From the NCBI GenBank assembly GCA_949840605.1, contig CATKXN010000026.1, positions 1 to 25,186 on the forward strand: a DNA stretch of 25,186 nt, written 5' to 3'. Position 1 is the first letter of the stretch; every line of letters begins with the position of its first letter. Position numbers and translations under genes: made by a program. The notes under the pieces were generated by a model that had not been told where the DNA came from, ran no database searches, and saw only the letters and a program-made list of their open reading frames with translations. This document shows, in pieces, positions 8,964 through 16,747 of this stretch. Source of the DNA: an uncultured Alistipes sp. GTDB taxonomy: Bacteria > Bacteroidota > Bacteroidia > Bacteroidales > Rikenellaceae.

Positions 8964-10105
8964 AACGAATCATCCTTGCAGCCGTCTGCGGGGCGACGGC
9001 CTTTCTGACCGCCTGCACCGCCGGCGCGCCCTCCGTGGAAACCGTCCCGTTCGGACGGCTCTCGTCCGGGGAGGAGGTCACCCTCTACCGGCTCCGGAGC
9101 GGCGGCGGCGCCTCGATGGAGGTCATCGACTACGGCTGCCGCGTAGTGCGGATCTGCGTCCCCGACCGCACCGGCGCGATTGCCGACATCGTTCCGGGGT
9201 ACGACGACATCCGCGACTTCGAGACCGGAAGCGAACGCTTCTTCGGGGCCCTGATCGGCCGTTACGGCAACCGCATCGCCAACGCCTCGTTCCCGCTCGA
9301 CGGCGACACCGTGCGGCTGACCGCCAACGAGTGCCTGGCCGGATGTCCGGGCCACCTGCACGGCGGCGAAAAGGGTTTCGACCGGGTGATGTGGCAGGCC
9401 GAACCGCTCGCGGAGGCGGACCGCGCGGGGGTGCGCTTCACGCGCCTCAGCCCCGACGGCGAGGAGGGCTATCCGGGCAACCTCGCCTGCACGGTCACCT
9501 ACTGGTTCACGAAGGACAACGTCTGGCGGGCCGAATACGAGGCCCAGACCGACCGGCCGACGGTCGTCAACCTCTCGAACCACACCTATTTCAATCTCAA
9601 GGGCGTGGACGACGGCGGCTACGTGATGGACCATGTGATGCAGGTCGAGGCGGACAGCTACCTGCCCAACGACGCCCGCTTCGTGCCGCTGGGGCCGCCG
9701 GAACCCGTGGAGGGCACGCCCTTCGACCTGCGGGAGCCCCAACGCGTCGATTACGCCGTCGACACCCCCAACGAGCATCTGCGCACGATGCGCGGATTCT
9801 CGGTCTGCTGGGTGCTCCGCAGCCAGACGGGCGAACTGGCCCGTGCCGCCGACCTCTGGGAGCCGCGCAGCGGCCGCGGGATCGAACTCTGGACCACGGA
9901 ACCCGGCCTGCTGACCTACACCGGACGGCTCTTCTCCCCGCAGGTCGTGGGCAAGGGCGGCCGGGCGGTGGAGAAATTCGGCGGCATGCTGCTCGAGACG
10001 CTCCACTACCCCGACTCGCCGAACCGTCCCGAATACCCGTCGTCCGTGCTCCGTCCCGGCGAAACCTATCATTCAACCACCGAGTTCCGGTTCTACGCCA
10101 GATAG
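8960..10105 (+). CDS. aldose 1-epimerase (galactose mutarotase family), lipoprotein
   Basis: This 381-residue protein was started at the ATG at 8960 because it gives a lipoprotein signal peptide (lipobox LTAC, Cys19); the frame is open further upstream only as an overlap with the sulfatase. Family motifs are clear: GRYGNRIANA, HGGEKGFD near 131-140, NLSNHTYFNL near 203-212 with the catalytic histidine, and ETLHYPDSPN near 345-354 with the catalytic base glutamate, followed by the PGE..Y tail. The enzyme interconverts alpha and beta anomers of free aldoses. A lipid-anchored copy suggests it acts outside the cytoplasm on sugars released by this locus. The ATGA overlap with the sulfatase and the 28-base gap to the next gene place it in the operon. 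Confidence 0.93.
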   Translation: MKRIILAAVCGATAFLTACTAGAPSVETVPFGRLSSGEEVTLYRLRSGGGASMEVIDYGCRVVRICVPDRTGAIADIVPGYDDIRDFETGSERFFGALIGRYGNRIANASFPLDGDTVRLTANECLAGCPGHLHGGEKGFDRVMWQAEPLAEADRAGVRFTRLSPDGEEGYPGNLACTVTYWFTKDNVWRAEYEAQTDRPTVVNLSNHTYFNLKGVDDGGYVMDHVMQVEADSYLPNDARFVPLGPPEPVEGTPFDLREPQRVDYAVDTPNEHLRTMRGFSVCWVLRSQTGELARAADLWEPRSGRGIELWTTEPGLLTYTGRLFSPQVVGKGGRAVEKFGGMLLETLHYPDSPNRPEYPSSVLRPGETYHSTTEFRFYAR

Positions 10106-10133
10106 CCCCGGAACTCCCAATGAACCGAACGTC

Positions 10134-11957
10134 ATGAAACCAACCATCAAGAAACTCGCCCTGGCGGCGCTCTGCCTCGGCATCCTGGCCTGCAGCGACC
10201 CGGACGACGCCCCCGGGCCGAAGCGGGACGACACCTCCGAACCGCAGAAACTGACCCTGACGCCCATCGGACGGCTGAACCAGGGCGCCGACAAGATCAA
10301 CTCCCACGCCGACGTCACCGCACGGTCGTCGGTGAAGATGAATTACCGCAGCTACATCGACCTCGACGCGAGCGTCACGGGCAACGACAATCCGAACTAC
10401 GCCCGCATCAAAAGACTCTCCGACGGCTCCTACATCCTGTTCAACCATTACGGCGGCTCCGGGAATGCGAACGGCTACGACATCTACTACGCCACGAGCC
10501 CCGACCTGAAGAACTGGACCGCCCGGGGGATGTTCCTCCAGCGCTACGTCATCACCACGTCGCTCGGCAAGCAGGACAAGCGGGTCTTCACCAACCCCAA
10601 CGCCCTCGTGCTGGCGAACGGCGACCTCGTGGCCTTCGCCTCCTACCGGGCCAACATGAGCGTCAAGAAGGAGGAGTGCCAATTCGACCACGGAATCGTC
10701 ATGCTCCGCAGCACGGACAACGGCAGGACGTGGAGCGCCCCGCAGGAGATCTACCACGGCCTGAACTGGGAGCCGCACATGATCCAGCTCCCCTCGGGCG
10801 AACTGCAATGCTATTTCTCGGAGAGCCGGCAGTGGATCTCCGGCGGACACTCCGGCACCGCCATGGTCGTATCGACCGACAACGGCGCGACCTGGAGCCC
10901 GGGGCTCGACCAGACCCCTTACCGGGTCGTCCGCCAGCACTGGTACAACAGCGACAAGGACGCCACCCTCTACACCGACCAGATGCCGGTCGTCGTGCGT
11001 CTCAACAACAGCGACCGACTCGCTGCGGCGGTGGAGTCGTCCGTGAGCTGCGTCAATGGCAACACGACCTACGCCATCTCGTTCGCCTATTCCGACAGCA
11101 AGGGGCAGTGGCCCCGCCTCGAAGGGGACGAAACGGGCCCCGCCGACCGTCAGAACCACCTGTTCAGCGGCGCGGCACCCTTTCTCGTGCAGTTCCCGTC
11201 GGGCGAGACCCTCGTGTCCTACGGGCTTTCGAGCCGCATGACCATGCGTCTCGGCGACGCCGAAGCGCGCACGTTCGGCGAACCGTTCGTCGCCCTGCCC
11301 GGCAGGGGCTCGTGGGGCTGCATGGAGCTGAACGGCAGCCACGAGGTGATCGCGGCGATGCGCAACAGCGAAACTCCGGGCAACGTCACCATCGCGCTGG
11401 CCCGATTCGAACTCAACCACCGCATCACGGCGACCCGCCGCACGGTCAGCGTCGACGGCGACAATGCGGAATGGTCGGCGACCGACGACGCGCTGTTCGT
11501 CGGCGAAAAGTCGCAGGCGCAGGCCACGCTCCGCTGCGCGTGCGACGAGCGGAACGTCTATTTCCTCGTGGAGGTGCTCGACGAGTCCATCTCGCGCGAC
11601 GACTACGTGAACATCCTGCTCTCGCCCGCCAACGAGGGCGACAGGCTCACCTCCGCCGCCCGGCGCATCAAGGTCTCGCACAGCGGACTGAAGAGCACGG
11701 ACGTCTATGCCGGAGGCTGGCGCGAGACCGACATGGACGTCACGGTGCAGGCCGCCTGCGACGGCACGATATCGGACAACGGCGACAAGGACAACGGCTA
11801 TCTGGTCGAGGTCGCCGTGCCGCGTTCGCAGCTCGACCTCGCATCGGGGGAGCTGCTCGTGAATCTCGTGCTGTTCGACAGCCAGGGCGGCGAGGACGCC
11901 ATCAGCCCCACGTCGTCGCGCAGCATCGCAGGCTGGGTGCCCGTCGCAGGACTGTAA
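10134..11957 (+). CDS. sialidase-like (BNR/Asp-box) beta-propeller lipoprotein with C-terminal CBM9-like domain
   Basis: This 607-residue protein has a lipoprotein signal (ILAC, Cys20). Residues of about 65-430 form a propeller of the sialidase superfamily, with two clear Asp boxes: STDNGRTW at 193-200 and STDNGATW at 247-254. A WEP motif at 212-214 recalls GH93 exo-arabinanases as much as GH33 sialidases. The expected GH33 RIP motif reads RIK (91-93), so a true sialidase activity is uncertain. Residues of about 437-600, beginning SVDGDNAEW, resemble family 9 carbohydrate-binding (DOMON-like) domains. It closes the PUL and is followed by a strong terminator, so it probably acts as an outer-surface or periplasmic exo-glycosidase or glycan-binding protein for the same substrate. 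Fold assignment is good; the reaction is not settled. Confidence 0.82.
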   Translation: MKPTIKKLALAALCLGILACSDPDDAPGPKRDDTSEPQKLTLTPIGRLNQGADKINSHADVTARSSVKMNYRSYIDLDASVTGNDNPNYARIKRLSDGSYILFNHYGGSGNANGYDIYYATSPDLKNWTARGMFLQRYVITTSLGKQDKRVFTNPNALVLANGDLVAFASYRANMSVKKEECQFDHGIVMLRSTDNGRTWSAPQEIYHGLNWEPHMIQLPSGELQCYFSESRQWISGGHSGTAMVVSTDNGATWSPGLDQTPYRVVRQHWYNSDKDATLYTDQMPVVVRLNNSDRLAAAVESSVSCVNGNTTYAISFAYSDSKGQWPRLEGDETGPADRQNHLFSGAAPFLVQFPSGETLVSYGLSSRMTMRLGDAEARTFGEPFVALPGRGSWGCMELNGSHEVIAAMRNSETPGNVTIALARFELNHRITATRRTVSVDGDNAEWSATDDALFVGEKSQAQATLRCACDERNVYFLVEVLDESISRDDYVNILLSPANEGDRLTSAARRIKVSHSGLKSTDVYAGGWRETDMDVTVQAACDGTISDNGDKDNGYLVEVAVPRSQLDLASGELLVNLVLFDSQGGEDAISPTSSRSIAGWVPVAGL

Positions 11958-11973
11958 GCGAGGTGCGATATGA

Positions 11974-12013
11974 GGCGGCGCGGAACGGCAACGGTTCCGC
12001 GCCGCCGTCTTTT
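11974..12013 (+). terminator. Rho-independent terminator of the glycan utilization operon
   Basis: A perfect 13-bp GC-rich stem (11974-11986 with 11994-12006) has a 7-base loop and is followed by GTCTTTT. It lies 17 bases after the stop of the last PUL gene, before the panC promoter. Confidence 0.9.
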
Positions 12014-12047
12014 CGGAACGCCGCAGCACTATTTTTTACGATTTTCC

Positions 12048-12078
12048 TTCGTTATGTCTGAGGGAATTTCTACCTTTG
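12048..12078 (+). promoter_or_regulatory. Bacteroidota-type promoter for panC-panD
   Basis: TACCTTTG at 12071-12078 is an exact match to the Bacteroidota -7 consensus TAnnTTTG. A weak -33 element (TTCG, 12048-12051) lies 19 bases upstream. Transcription would start near 12084, about 20 bases before the panC ATG. Confidence 0.75.
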
Positions 12079-12102
12079 CCCCGCAACTCGTTTCAAAAGG
12101 AG

Positions 12103-12939
12103 ATGAAAGTATTTACAAGCGTCAAGGAGCTTCGCTCCGTGCTGGACCGGACGGAACAGTCGGGCATCGGCTTCGTTCCCACGATGGGCGCCCTGCATGC
12201 GGGGCACCGTTCGCTCGTCGAGCGTGCGCGGAAGGAGAACGCCACGGTCGTCGTGAGCGTCTTCGTGAATCCCACGCAGTTCAACGACAAGAACGACCTC
12301 CGCCACTACCCTCGCACCCCGGAGGCCGACCGGAAACTGCTGGAAGAGGCCGGCGCGGACTTCGTGCTGATGCCGTCGGTCGAGGAGATCTATCCCGAAG
12401 AGGACACCCGGGTCTTCGATTTCGGGCAGATCGACAAGGTGATGGAGGGCGCGACGCGTCCCGGCCATTTCAACGGCGTGGCGCAGGTCGTCAGCCGCCT
12501 GTTCGACATCGTGCGCCCCGCGCGCGCCTACTTCGGGGAGAAGGATTTCCAGCAGATCGCCGTCATCCGGGCGATGGTGGCCCAGCTGCAGCTGCCGGTC
12601 GAGATCGTGGAGTGCCCGATCGTCCGCGGCGAGGACGGGCTGGCGCTCTCCTCGCGCAACCAGCTGCTCGACGCTCCGCACCGCGCCGCCGCGCCGCACA
12701 TCTGCGCCGTGCTGCGCCGGGCCGTGGAGAAGTCGCACGAACTGACGCCCGCGGAACTCAAGGCATGGGTGACGGCCGAGGTGGAGAGCGATCCGCTGCT
12801 CGAAGTGATCTACTACCAGTCGGTCGATGCGCTGACGATGCAGGAGGTCCCGGCATGGGACGCCTCGGAACGCATTCAGGGCTGTATCGCCGTTCAGGCG
12901 GGAGATATCCGTTTAATCGACAACATCCGAATCCGATAA
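12103..12939 (+). CDS. panC: pantothenate synthetase (pantoate-beta-alanine ligase)
   Basis: This 278-residue protein has the full PanC pattern: [10 protein letters not shown] at 26-35 (the HIGH-type nucleotide-binding motif), [28 protein letters not shown] and the LSSRNQLL loop. It joins pantoate and beta-alanine with ATP to make pantothenate, the coenzyme A precursor, in the cytoplasm. The ATG at 12103 was chosen because it gives the standard MKVF start and follows the consensus promoter at a sensible distance; the open frame reaches an upstream TTG at 12076, which lies inside the promoter. The stop overlaps panD by one base (TAATG), so the two vitamin genes are coupled. Confidence 0.97.
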   Translation: MKVFTSVKELRSVLDRTEQSGIGFVPTMGALHAGHRSLVERARKENATVVVSVFVNPTQFNDKNDLRHYPRTPEADRKLLEEAGADFVLMPSVEEIYPEEDTRVFDFGQIDKVMEGATRPGHFNGVAQVVSRLFDIVRPARAYFGEKDFQQIAVIRAMVAQLQLPVEIVECPIVRGEDGLALSSRNQLLDAPHRAAAPHICAVLRRAVEKSHELTPAELKAWVTAEVESDPLLEVIYYQSVDALTMQEVPAWDASERIQGCIAVQAGDIRLIDNIRIR

Positions 12940-13298
12940 TGAAATTCCAGATTGAAGTCATCAAATCGAAGATCCACCGCGTAACGGTCACGCAGGCCGA
13001 CCTCAATTATGTGGGGAGCATCACCATCGACGAGGCGCTCATGGAAGCCGCCAACATGATCGAAGGCGAGAAGGTCCAGATTATGGACATCAATAACGGA
13101 GAGCGTTTCGAGACCTACATCATCCGGGGCGAACGCGGCAGCGGCTGCATCTGCCTCAATGGCGCCGCAGCGCGCAAGGTGCAGGTCGGCGACGTCATCA
13201 TCATCGCCTCCTACGCGCTGATGGATTTCGAGGACGCCAAGCAGTTCCGTCCGTGGATCGTTTTCCCCGACACGACGACCAACCGGCTCGTCGAATAA
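12939..13298 (+). CDS. panD: aspartate 1-decarboxylase proenzyme
   Basis: This 119-residue protein has the PanD pattern: [18 protein letters not shown], then YVGSITID with the Gly26-Ser27 self-cleavage site that creates the pyruvoyl cofactor, and [10 protein letters not shown] and [11 protein letters not shown] further on. It decarboxylates aspartate to beta-alanine, the substrate that PanC ligates to pantoate. The start overlaps the panC stop by one base. Length is typical for the family. Confidence 0.97.
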   Translation: MKFQIEVIKSKIHRVTVTQADLNYVGSITIDEALMEAANMIEGEKVQIMDINNGERFETYIIRGERGSGCICLNGAAARKVQVGDVIIIASYALMDFEDAKQFRPWIVFPDTTTNRLVE

Positions 13299-13358
13299 CG
13301 CCGGCGTCCGGACGCACCGGCCGCGGCGACACATAAAATCTCCCCGAAGCCCCCTCCG

Positions 13359-13871
13359 ATGGACATCACGCTCTCCCTGTTCGCTTTCGTGCTCTCGATA
13401 CTGGGCATCATCGGCTGTATCGTTCCCGCCCTGCCGGGCGTGGCGCTGAGCTATGCGGGTCTGCTGTGCGCCTGGTTCACCTCCTATTCCCAGATGAGCT
13501 CCACGGCGCTGTGGCTTTGGCTCGGGGTGACCGTCGCCGTGAGCGTCGCCGACTATTTCCTGCCCGCCTGGATGACCCGGCGGTTCGGCGGTTCGCGTGC
13601 AGGCGCCATCGGCGCCACGGTGGGCGTCTTCGCCGGATTCTTCCTCTTCCCGCCCGTGGGCATCTTCCTCGGACCTTTCCTGGGCGCCGTGCTGGGCGAA
13701 CTGCTCAACGACCGCCGCGACGTGCCGAAAGCCTTCCTGATAGGGTTCGGATCGTTCCTCTCGTTCATCGTCGGCACAGGGATCAAGATCGCCGCCTCGG
13801 CGGGCATGCTGATCCACGTCGCGGCCGACACGTGGCCCGCGCTGAAAGGCTGGTTCGCAGCGACCTTCTGA
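13359..13871 (+). CDS. DUF456 family integral membrane protein
   Basis: This 170-residue hydrophobic protein opens with a transmembrane helix (about 5-30). A second hydrophobic region is near 45-68, a glycine-rich membrane segment at about 80-120 (AGAIGATVGVFAG, FPPVGIFLGPFLGAVLGE), and a final segment at about 125-160. This glycine-rich pattern is characteristic of DUF456, whose function is not established. It starts 60 bases after panD, across a GC-rich gap with an inverted repeat but no T-tract, so read-through from the panCD promoter is plausible. I see no functional link to pantothenate synthesis. Confidence 0.85.
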   Translation: MDITLSLFAFVLSILGIIGCIVPALPGVALSYAGLLCAWFTSYSQMSSTALWLWLGVTVAVSVADYFLPAWMTRRFGGSRAGAIGATVGVFAGFFLFPPVGIFLGPFLGAVLGELLNDRRDVPKAFLIGFGSFLSFIVGTGIKIAASAGMLIHVAADTWPALKGWFAATF

Positions 13872-13913
13872 AATAAAATATCGCAAATTTCGGATAACAA
13901 ACAGACTCTCCCC

Positions 13914-14882
13914 ATGGAAAAACTGCTGTTCGACAATACGCTGTACAATTATTACGAATATCCGTCCGAAAAAGAATTCGAGAAGGTAATCATCTCCCAA
14001 TCCGCCAATATTTTCGGCAGCGACAGCCTCTATGTGGATATCAAAAAGCGTATCGGGGACAGTATCGTAACGATACCGGACGGCTATCTGATCGACTTTT
14101 CATTCCAGGCCGATCCCCGGCTCTATATTATCGAAAACGAGTTGGCGAAACACGATCCCTACAAGCACATCGGCTCTCAAATACTGAAATTTGCCATTTC
14201 ATACAAAGCCAGCGGTCGGCATATCAAAGGGTTTCTATTGGATTATATCATCCAGAACGGATTCCAGCAACAGATCGAAAACAAACTTGTCCATACCAAA
14301 TATCGCAATATCGACGACTTTATGGAAAGTCTCATTTTCGAGAAGCCCATCGCCGCTATCGTCATCATCGACCGCATTACGGAAGAACTGGACAATGTAT
14401 TGAGTCAGCTGACGATCGACACCGATATCATCGAATTCCAGACATTTGCCAACAACGACAATACGATTCATAAATTCACGCCTTTCAATGCAGAGATACG
14501 CGAGTTGAACAATGCAAAATCGACATTGACCCCTGATGAATTGAATACGATCGTAGTTCCGGCACGGGAACAGGGTTTCGAAGAGTTTATCGACAACAAT
14601 CGCTGGTTTGCAATACGGATTCATGCCTCGATGATCGACAAACTGAAATACATAGCGGCATACCGGGTTGCTCCGATTTCCGCAATAACCCACTATGCCG
14701 AGATCGCTTCCATTGAAAAATGGCAGGATACGAACAAATATATCGTGTATTTCAAGCAGGCGCCAACGGCCATAAATCCGATCCCCCTGGACAAAGACAA
14801 AAAGGGACTGGCCCCACAGGCACCCCGATATACATCGTTCGAAAAATTGCTCAAAGCCAAAAAGTTATCCCAAGTTTTTTAA
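13914..14882 (+). CDS. predicted PD-(D/E)XK nuclease-like protein with C-terminal PUA-like (EVE/ASCH-type) region
   Basis: I do not recognise this 322-residue protein as a named family. The N-terminal part has a PD-(D/E)XK-like layout: a helix with Glu22, then IPDGYLIDF with Asp56 and Asp61, then LYIIENELAKHD with Glu74 and Glu76, then SQILKFA with Gln89, as in RecB-like nucleases. The usual motif lysine is replaced by glutamate (ENE), a known variation, so catalytic competence is unproven. Residues of about 214-282 (VPAREQGF, NRWFAIRI, APISAITHYAEI, KYIVYF) resemble PUA-superfold domains that read modified bases or RNA. The combination suggests modification-dependent restriction, which is inference. 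The gene is visibly AT-richer than its neighbours (about 40-45% GC by eye against over 60%), stands alone, and ends before a terminator, all consistent with horizontal acquisition. Confidence 0.6.
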   Translation: MEKLLFDNTLYNYYEYPSEKEFEKVIISQSANIFGSDSLYVDIKKRIGDSIVTIPDGYLIDFSFQADPRLYIIENELAKHDPYKHIGSQILKFAISYKASGRHIKGFLLDYIIQNGFQQQIENKLVHTKYRNIDDFMESLIFEKPIAAIVIIDRITEELDNVLSQLTIDTDIIEFQTFANNDNTIHKFTPFNAEIRELNNAKSTLTPDELNTIVVPAREQGFEEFIDNNRWFAIRIHASMIDKLKYIAAYRVAPISAITHYAEIASIEKWQDTNKYIVYFKQAPTAINPIPLDKDKKGLAPQAPRYTSFEKLLKAKKLSQVF

Positions 14883-14909
14883 CGTCATAGGCCGCATTCA
14901 GCAGTACAA

Positions 14910-14944
14910 AAATCCCCGGATGATTAAGATTCATCCGGGGATTT
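14910..14944. terminator. bidirectional terminator between the nuclease-like gene and ahcY
   Basis: A perfect 14-bp stem (14910-14923 with 14931-14944; core ATCCCCGGATGA) encloses a 7-base loop between two convergent genes. Read on the minus strand it is followed by a run of T, so it is a good terminator for the ahcY operon. On the plus strand the T-run is short but could still end the nuclease-like gene. Confidence 0.85.
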
Positions 14945-14967
14945 AATGAAATACAGAATCACCTATA

Positions 14968-16377
14968 CTAATAGCGGTAATGCTCGGCCTTGTAGGGTCC
15001 CTCCTCCGGAACGCCGATGTAGGCGGCCTGTTTGGGGGTCAGGTGCGTCAGCTCGACGCCCAGGTTGTCCAGGTGCAGGCGTGCGACCTCCTCGTCGAGA
15101 TGCTTCGGCAGGCGGTATACCCCCACTTCGAGATGCTCCTGCCACAGCTCCATCTGCGCGAGGCACTGGTTGGTGAACGAGTTCGACATCACGAACGAGG
15201 GGTGTCCCGTGGCGCATCCGAGGTTCACCAGACGTCCTTCGGCCAGGATGAAGATCGAATGTCCGTCGGGGAAGGTGAACTTGTCGACCTGCGGCTTGAT
15301 GTTCGTCCGCACGGCCGCCGATTTCTCGAGGCGCGCCATCTGAATCTCGTTGTCGAAGTGGCCGATGTTGCAGACGATGGCCTGGTCGCGCATCTTCTCC
15401 ATGTGTTCCAGCGTGATGATGTCGCAGTTGCCGGTGCAGGTGACGTAGATATTGCCCTCGGCGAGCGCACTCTCCACGGTCTTCACCTCGAAGCCCTCCA
15501 TCGCAGCCTGCAGGGCGCAGATGGGGTCGATCTCCGTGACGATCACCCGGGCGCCGTAGGAGCGCATCGAGCGGGCGCAGCCCTTGCCCACGTCGCCGTA
15601 GCCGCACACGACGACCACTTTGCCGGCGATCATCACGTCCGTCGCGCGCTTGATGCCGTCGGCCAGCGACTCGCGGCAGCCGTAAAGGTTGTCGAACTTC
15701 GACTTGGTGCACGAGTCATTGACGTTGATGGCCGGAACGAGCAGTTCGCCGGCCTCCTGCATCTGGTAGAGGCGGTGTACGCCCGTGGTGGTCTCTTCGC
15801 TGACGCCTCTCCACTCGGCGACCGTGCGGTGCCATTTCCCGGGGTCTTCGGCCAAAATCCGCTTCAGCGTGCCGAGAATCACCTCCTCCTCATACGAAGA
15901 AGGCTGGTAATCGAGCGTCGAGGCGTCGTTCTCGGCCTTATAGCCCTTGTGGATCAGCAGCGTGGCGTCGCCGCCGTCGTCCACGATCAGCTGCGGGCCC
16001 TTGCCGCCGGGGAACGAGAGCGCCATGGCGGTGCACCACCAGTATTCGGGCAGCGTCTCCCCCTTCCACGCGAAGACCGGAACGCCCGCGGCGGCGATGG
16101 CCGCGGCGGCGTGGTCCTGCGTCGAGAAGATGTTGCACGAACACCAGCGCACGTCGGCGCCCAGCTCAACGAGGGTTTCGATCAGCACGGCGGTCTGAAT
16201 GGTCATGTGCAGCGATCCCATCACGCGCACGCCCTTCAGCGGTTTCTGCGCCCCGTATTTGCGGCGCACGGCCATCAGGCCCGGCATTTCGTGCTCGGAG
16301 ATCTCGATCTCCTTGCGGCCCCACTCGGCCAGCGACATGTCGGCGACCTTGTAGGGAAGTGTCAAATCCAAATACAT
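14968..16377 (-). CDS. ahcY: adenosylhomocysteinase (S-adenosyl-L-homocysteine hydrolase)
   Basis: This 469-residue protein has all AhcY landmarks. [16 protein letters not shown] lies near 54-70, [12 protein letters not shown] at 219-230 carries conserved active-site residues, GYGDVGKG at 259-266 is the NAD-binding loop, and the C-terminal tail ends KAEHYRY. It also has the insert at about 148-190 found in the longer bacterial form. It reversibly splits S-adenosylhomocysteine into adenosine and homocysteine, removing the inhibitory by-product of methyl transfer, using tightly bound NAD in the cytoplasm. It starts 4 bases after the stop of the riboflavin kinase gene and is the last gene of the minus-strand operon, followed by the terminator at 14910-14944. 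Confidence 0.98.
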   Translation of the reverse strand: MYLDLTLPYKVADMSLAEWGRKEIEISEHEMPGLMAVRRKYGAQKPLKGVRVMGSLHMTIQTAVLIETLVELGADVRWCSCNIFSTQDHAAAAIAAAGVPVFAWKGETLPEYWWCTAMALSFPGGKGPQLIVDDGGDATLLIHKGYKAENDASTLDYQPSSYEEEVILGTLKRILAEDPGKWHRTVAEWRGVSEETTTGVHRLYQMQEAGELLVPAINVNDSCTKSKFDNLYGCRESLADGIKRATDVMIAGKVVVVCGYGDVGKGCARSMRSYGARVIVTEIDPICALQAAMEGFEVKTVESALAEGNIYVTCTGNCDIITLEHMEKMRDQAIVCNIGHFDNEIQMARLEKSAAVRTNIKPQVDKFTFPDGHSIFILAEGRLVNLGCATGHPSFVMSNSFTNQCLAQMELWQEHLEVGVYRLPKHLDEEVARLHLDNLGVELTHLTPKQAAYIGVPEEGPYKAEHYRY

Positions 16378-16381
16378 ATTC

Positions 16382-16747
16382 CTATCTGTTTTTCAAAATA
16401 TATTCCTTGTCCCGGGCGATCTGCGCCCGCAGCTCCTCCACCGTGTCGAATTTGCGTTCGTCGCGGATTTTCTCGAGCAGTTCGACGCGCAGCAGACGGC
16501 CGTACAGTTCGCCTCCGAAATCGAAAATATGGGTTTCCAGACGCCGTTCGACGCCTCCGACCGAAGGGTTGCGCCCCAGGTTCGACATCGCTTCGTACAT
16601 CCGCCCCCCGACCTCGGCACGCGAACGGTAGACCCCGTCGGCGGCCGTGACCGTCTCCGGGACCGCCAGGTTGGCCGTCGGAAAACCCAGCACGCGTCCC
16701 AGCCGGCGTCCGCGCTCCACTACGCCTTCGATCAGCACCCGTTCCAT
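16382..16747 (-). CDS. stand-alone riboflavin kinase (RibF C-terminal domain only)
   Basis: This 121-residue protein corresponds only to the flavokinase domain of bacterial RibF. Visible motifs are [15 protein letters not shown] (the conserved PTAN nucleotide/metal site), [24 protein letters not shown] and the C-terminal [12 protein letters not shown]. The domain phosphorylates riboflavin to FMN. The usual bacterial enzyme is about 310 residues with an N-terminal FAD synthetase domain; that part is absent, and the upstream sequence is the end of the preceding gene, so this is not a visible frameshift. FAD synthesis would need another gene elsewhere. The start overlaps the upstream stop by one base (TGATG), and ahcY follows after 4 bases, so it is expressed within the operon. 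Confidence 0.85.
   Translation of the reverse strand: MERVLIEGVVERGRRLGRVLGFPTANLAVPETVTAADGVYRSRAEVGGRMYEAMSNLGRNPSVGGVERRLETHIFDFGGELYGRLLRVELLEKIRDERKFDTVEELRAQIARDKEYILKNR

Noticed and set aside
9597..12029. An 810-residue minus-strand open frame across the epimerase and propeller genes
   Set aside because: It spans two real genes, their gap and the terminator, has no recognisable motif, and has the composition of an antisense shadow.
11970..13298. A 442-residue open frame ending as PanD, as if PanD had a long N-terminal extension
   Set aside because: The extension runs through the operon terminator and panC in another frame and is Arg/Gly-rich. PanD homology begins at the ATG at 12939, which overlaps the panC stop.
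13300..13321. A GC-rich inverted repeat (GCCGG...CCGGC) between panD and the DUF456 gene as a terminator
   Set aside because: There is no T-run after it and the stem is short, so I do not call it a terminator.
14980..16650. A 556-residue plus-strand open frame across ahcY and the flavokinase gene
   Set aside because: It is the opposite-strand shadow of ahcY, whose motifs are complete, and it shows no domain.
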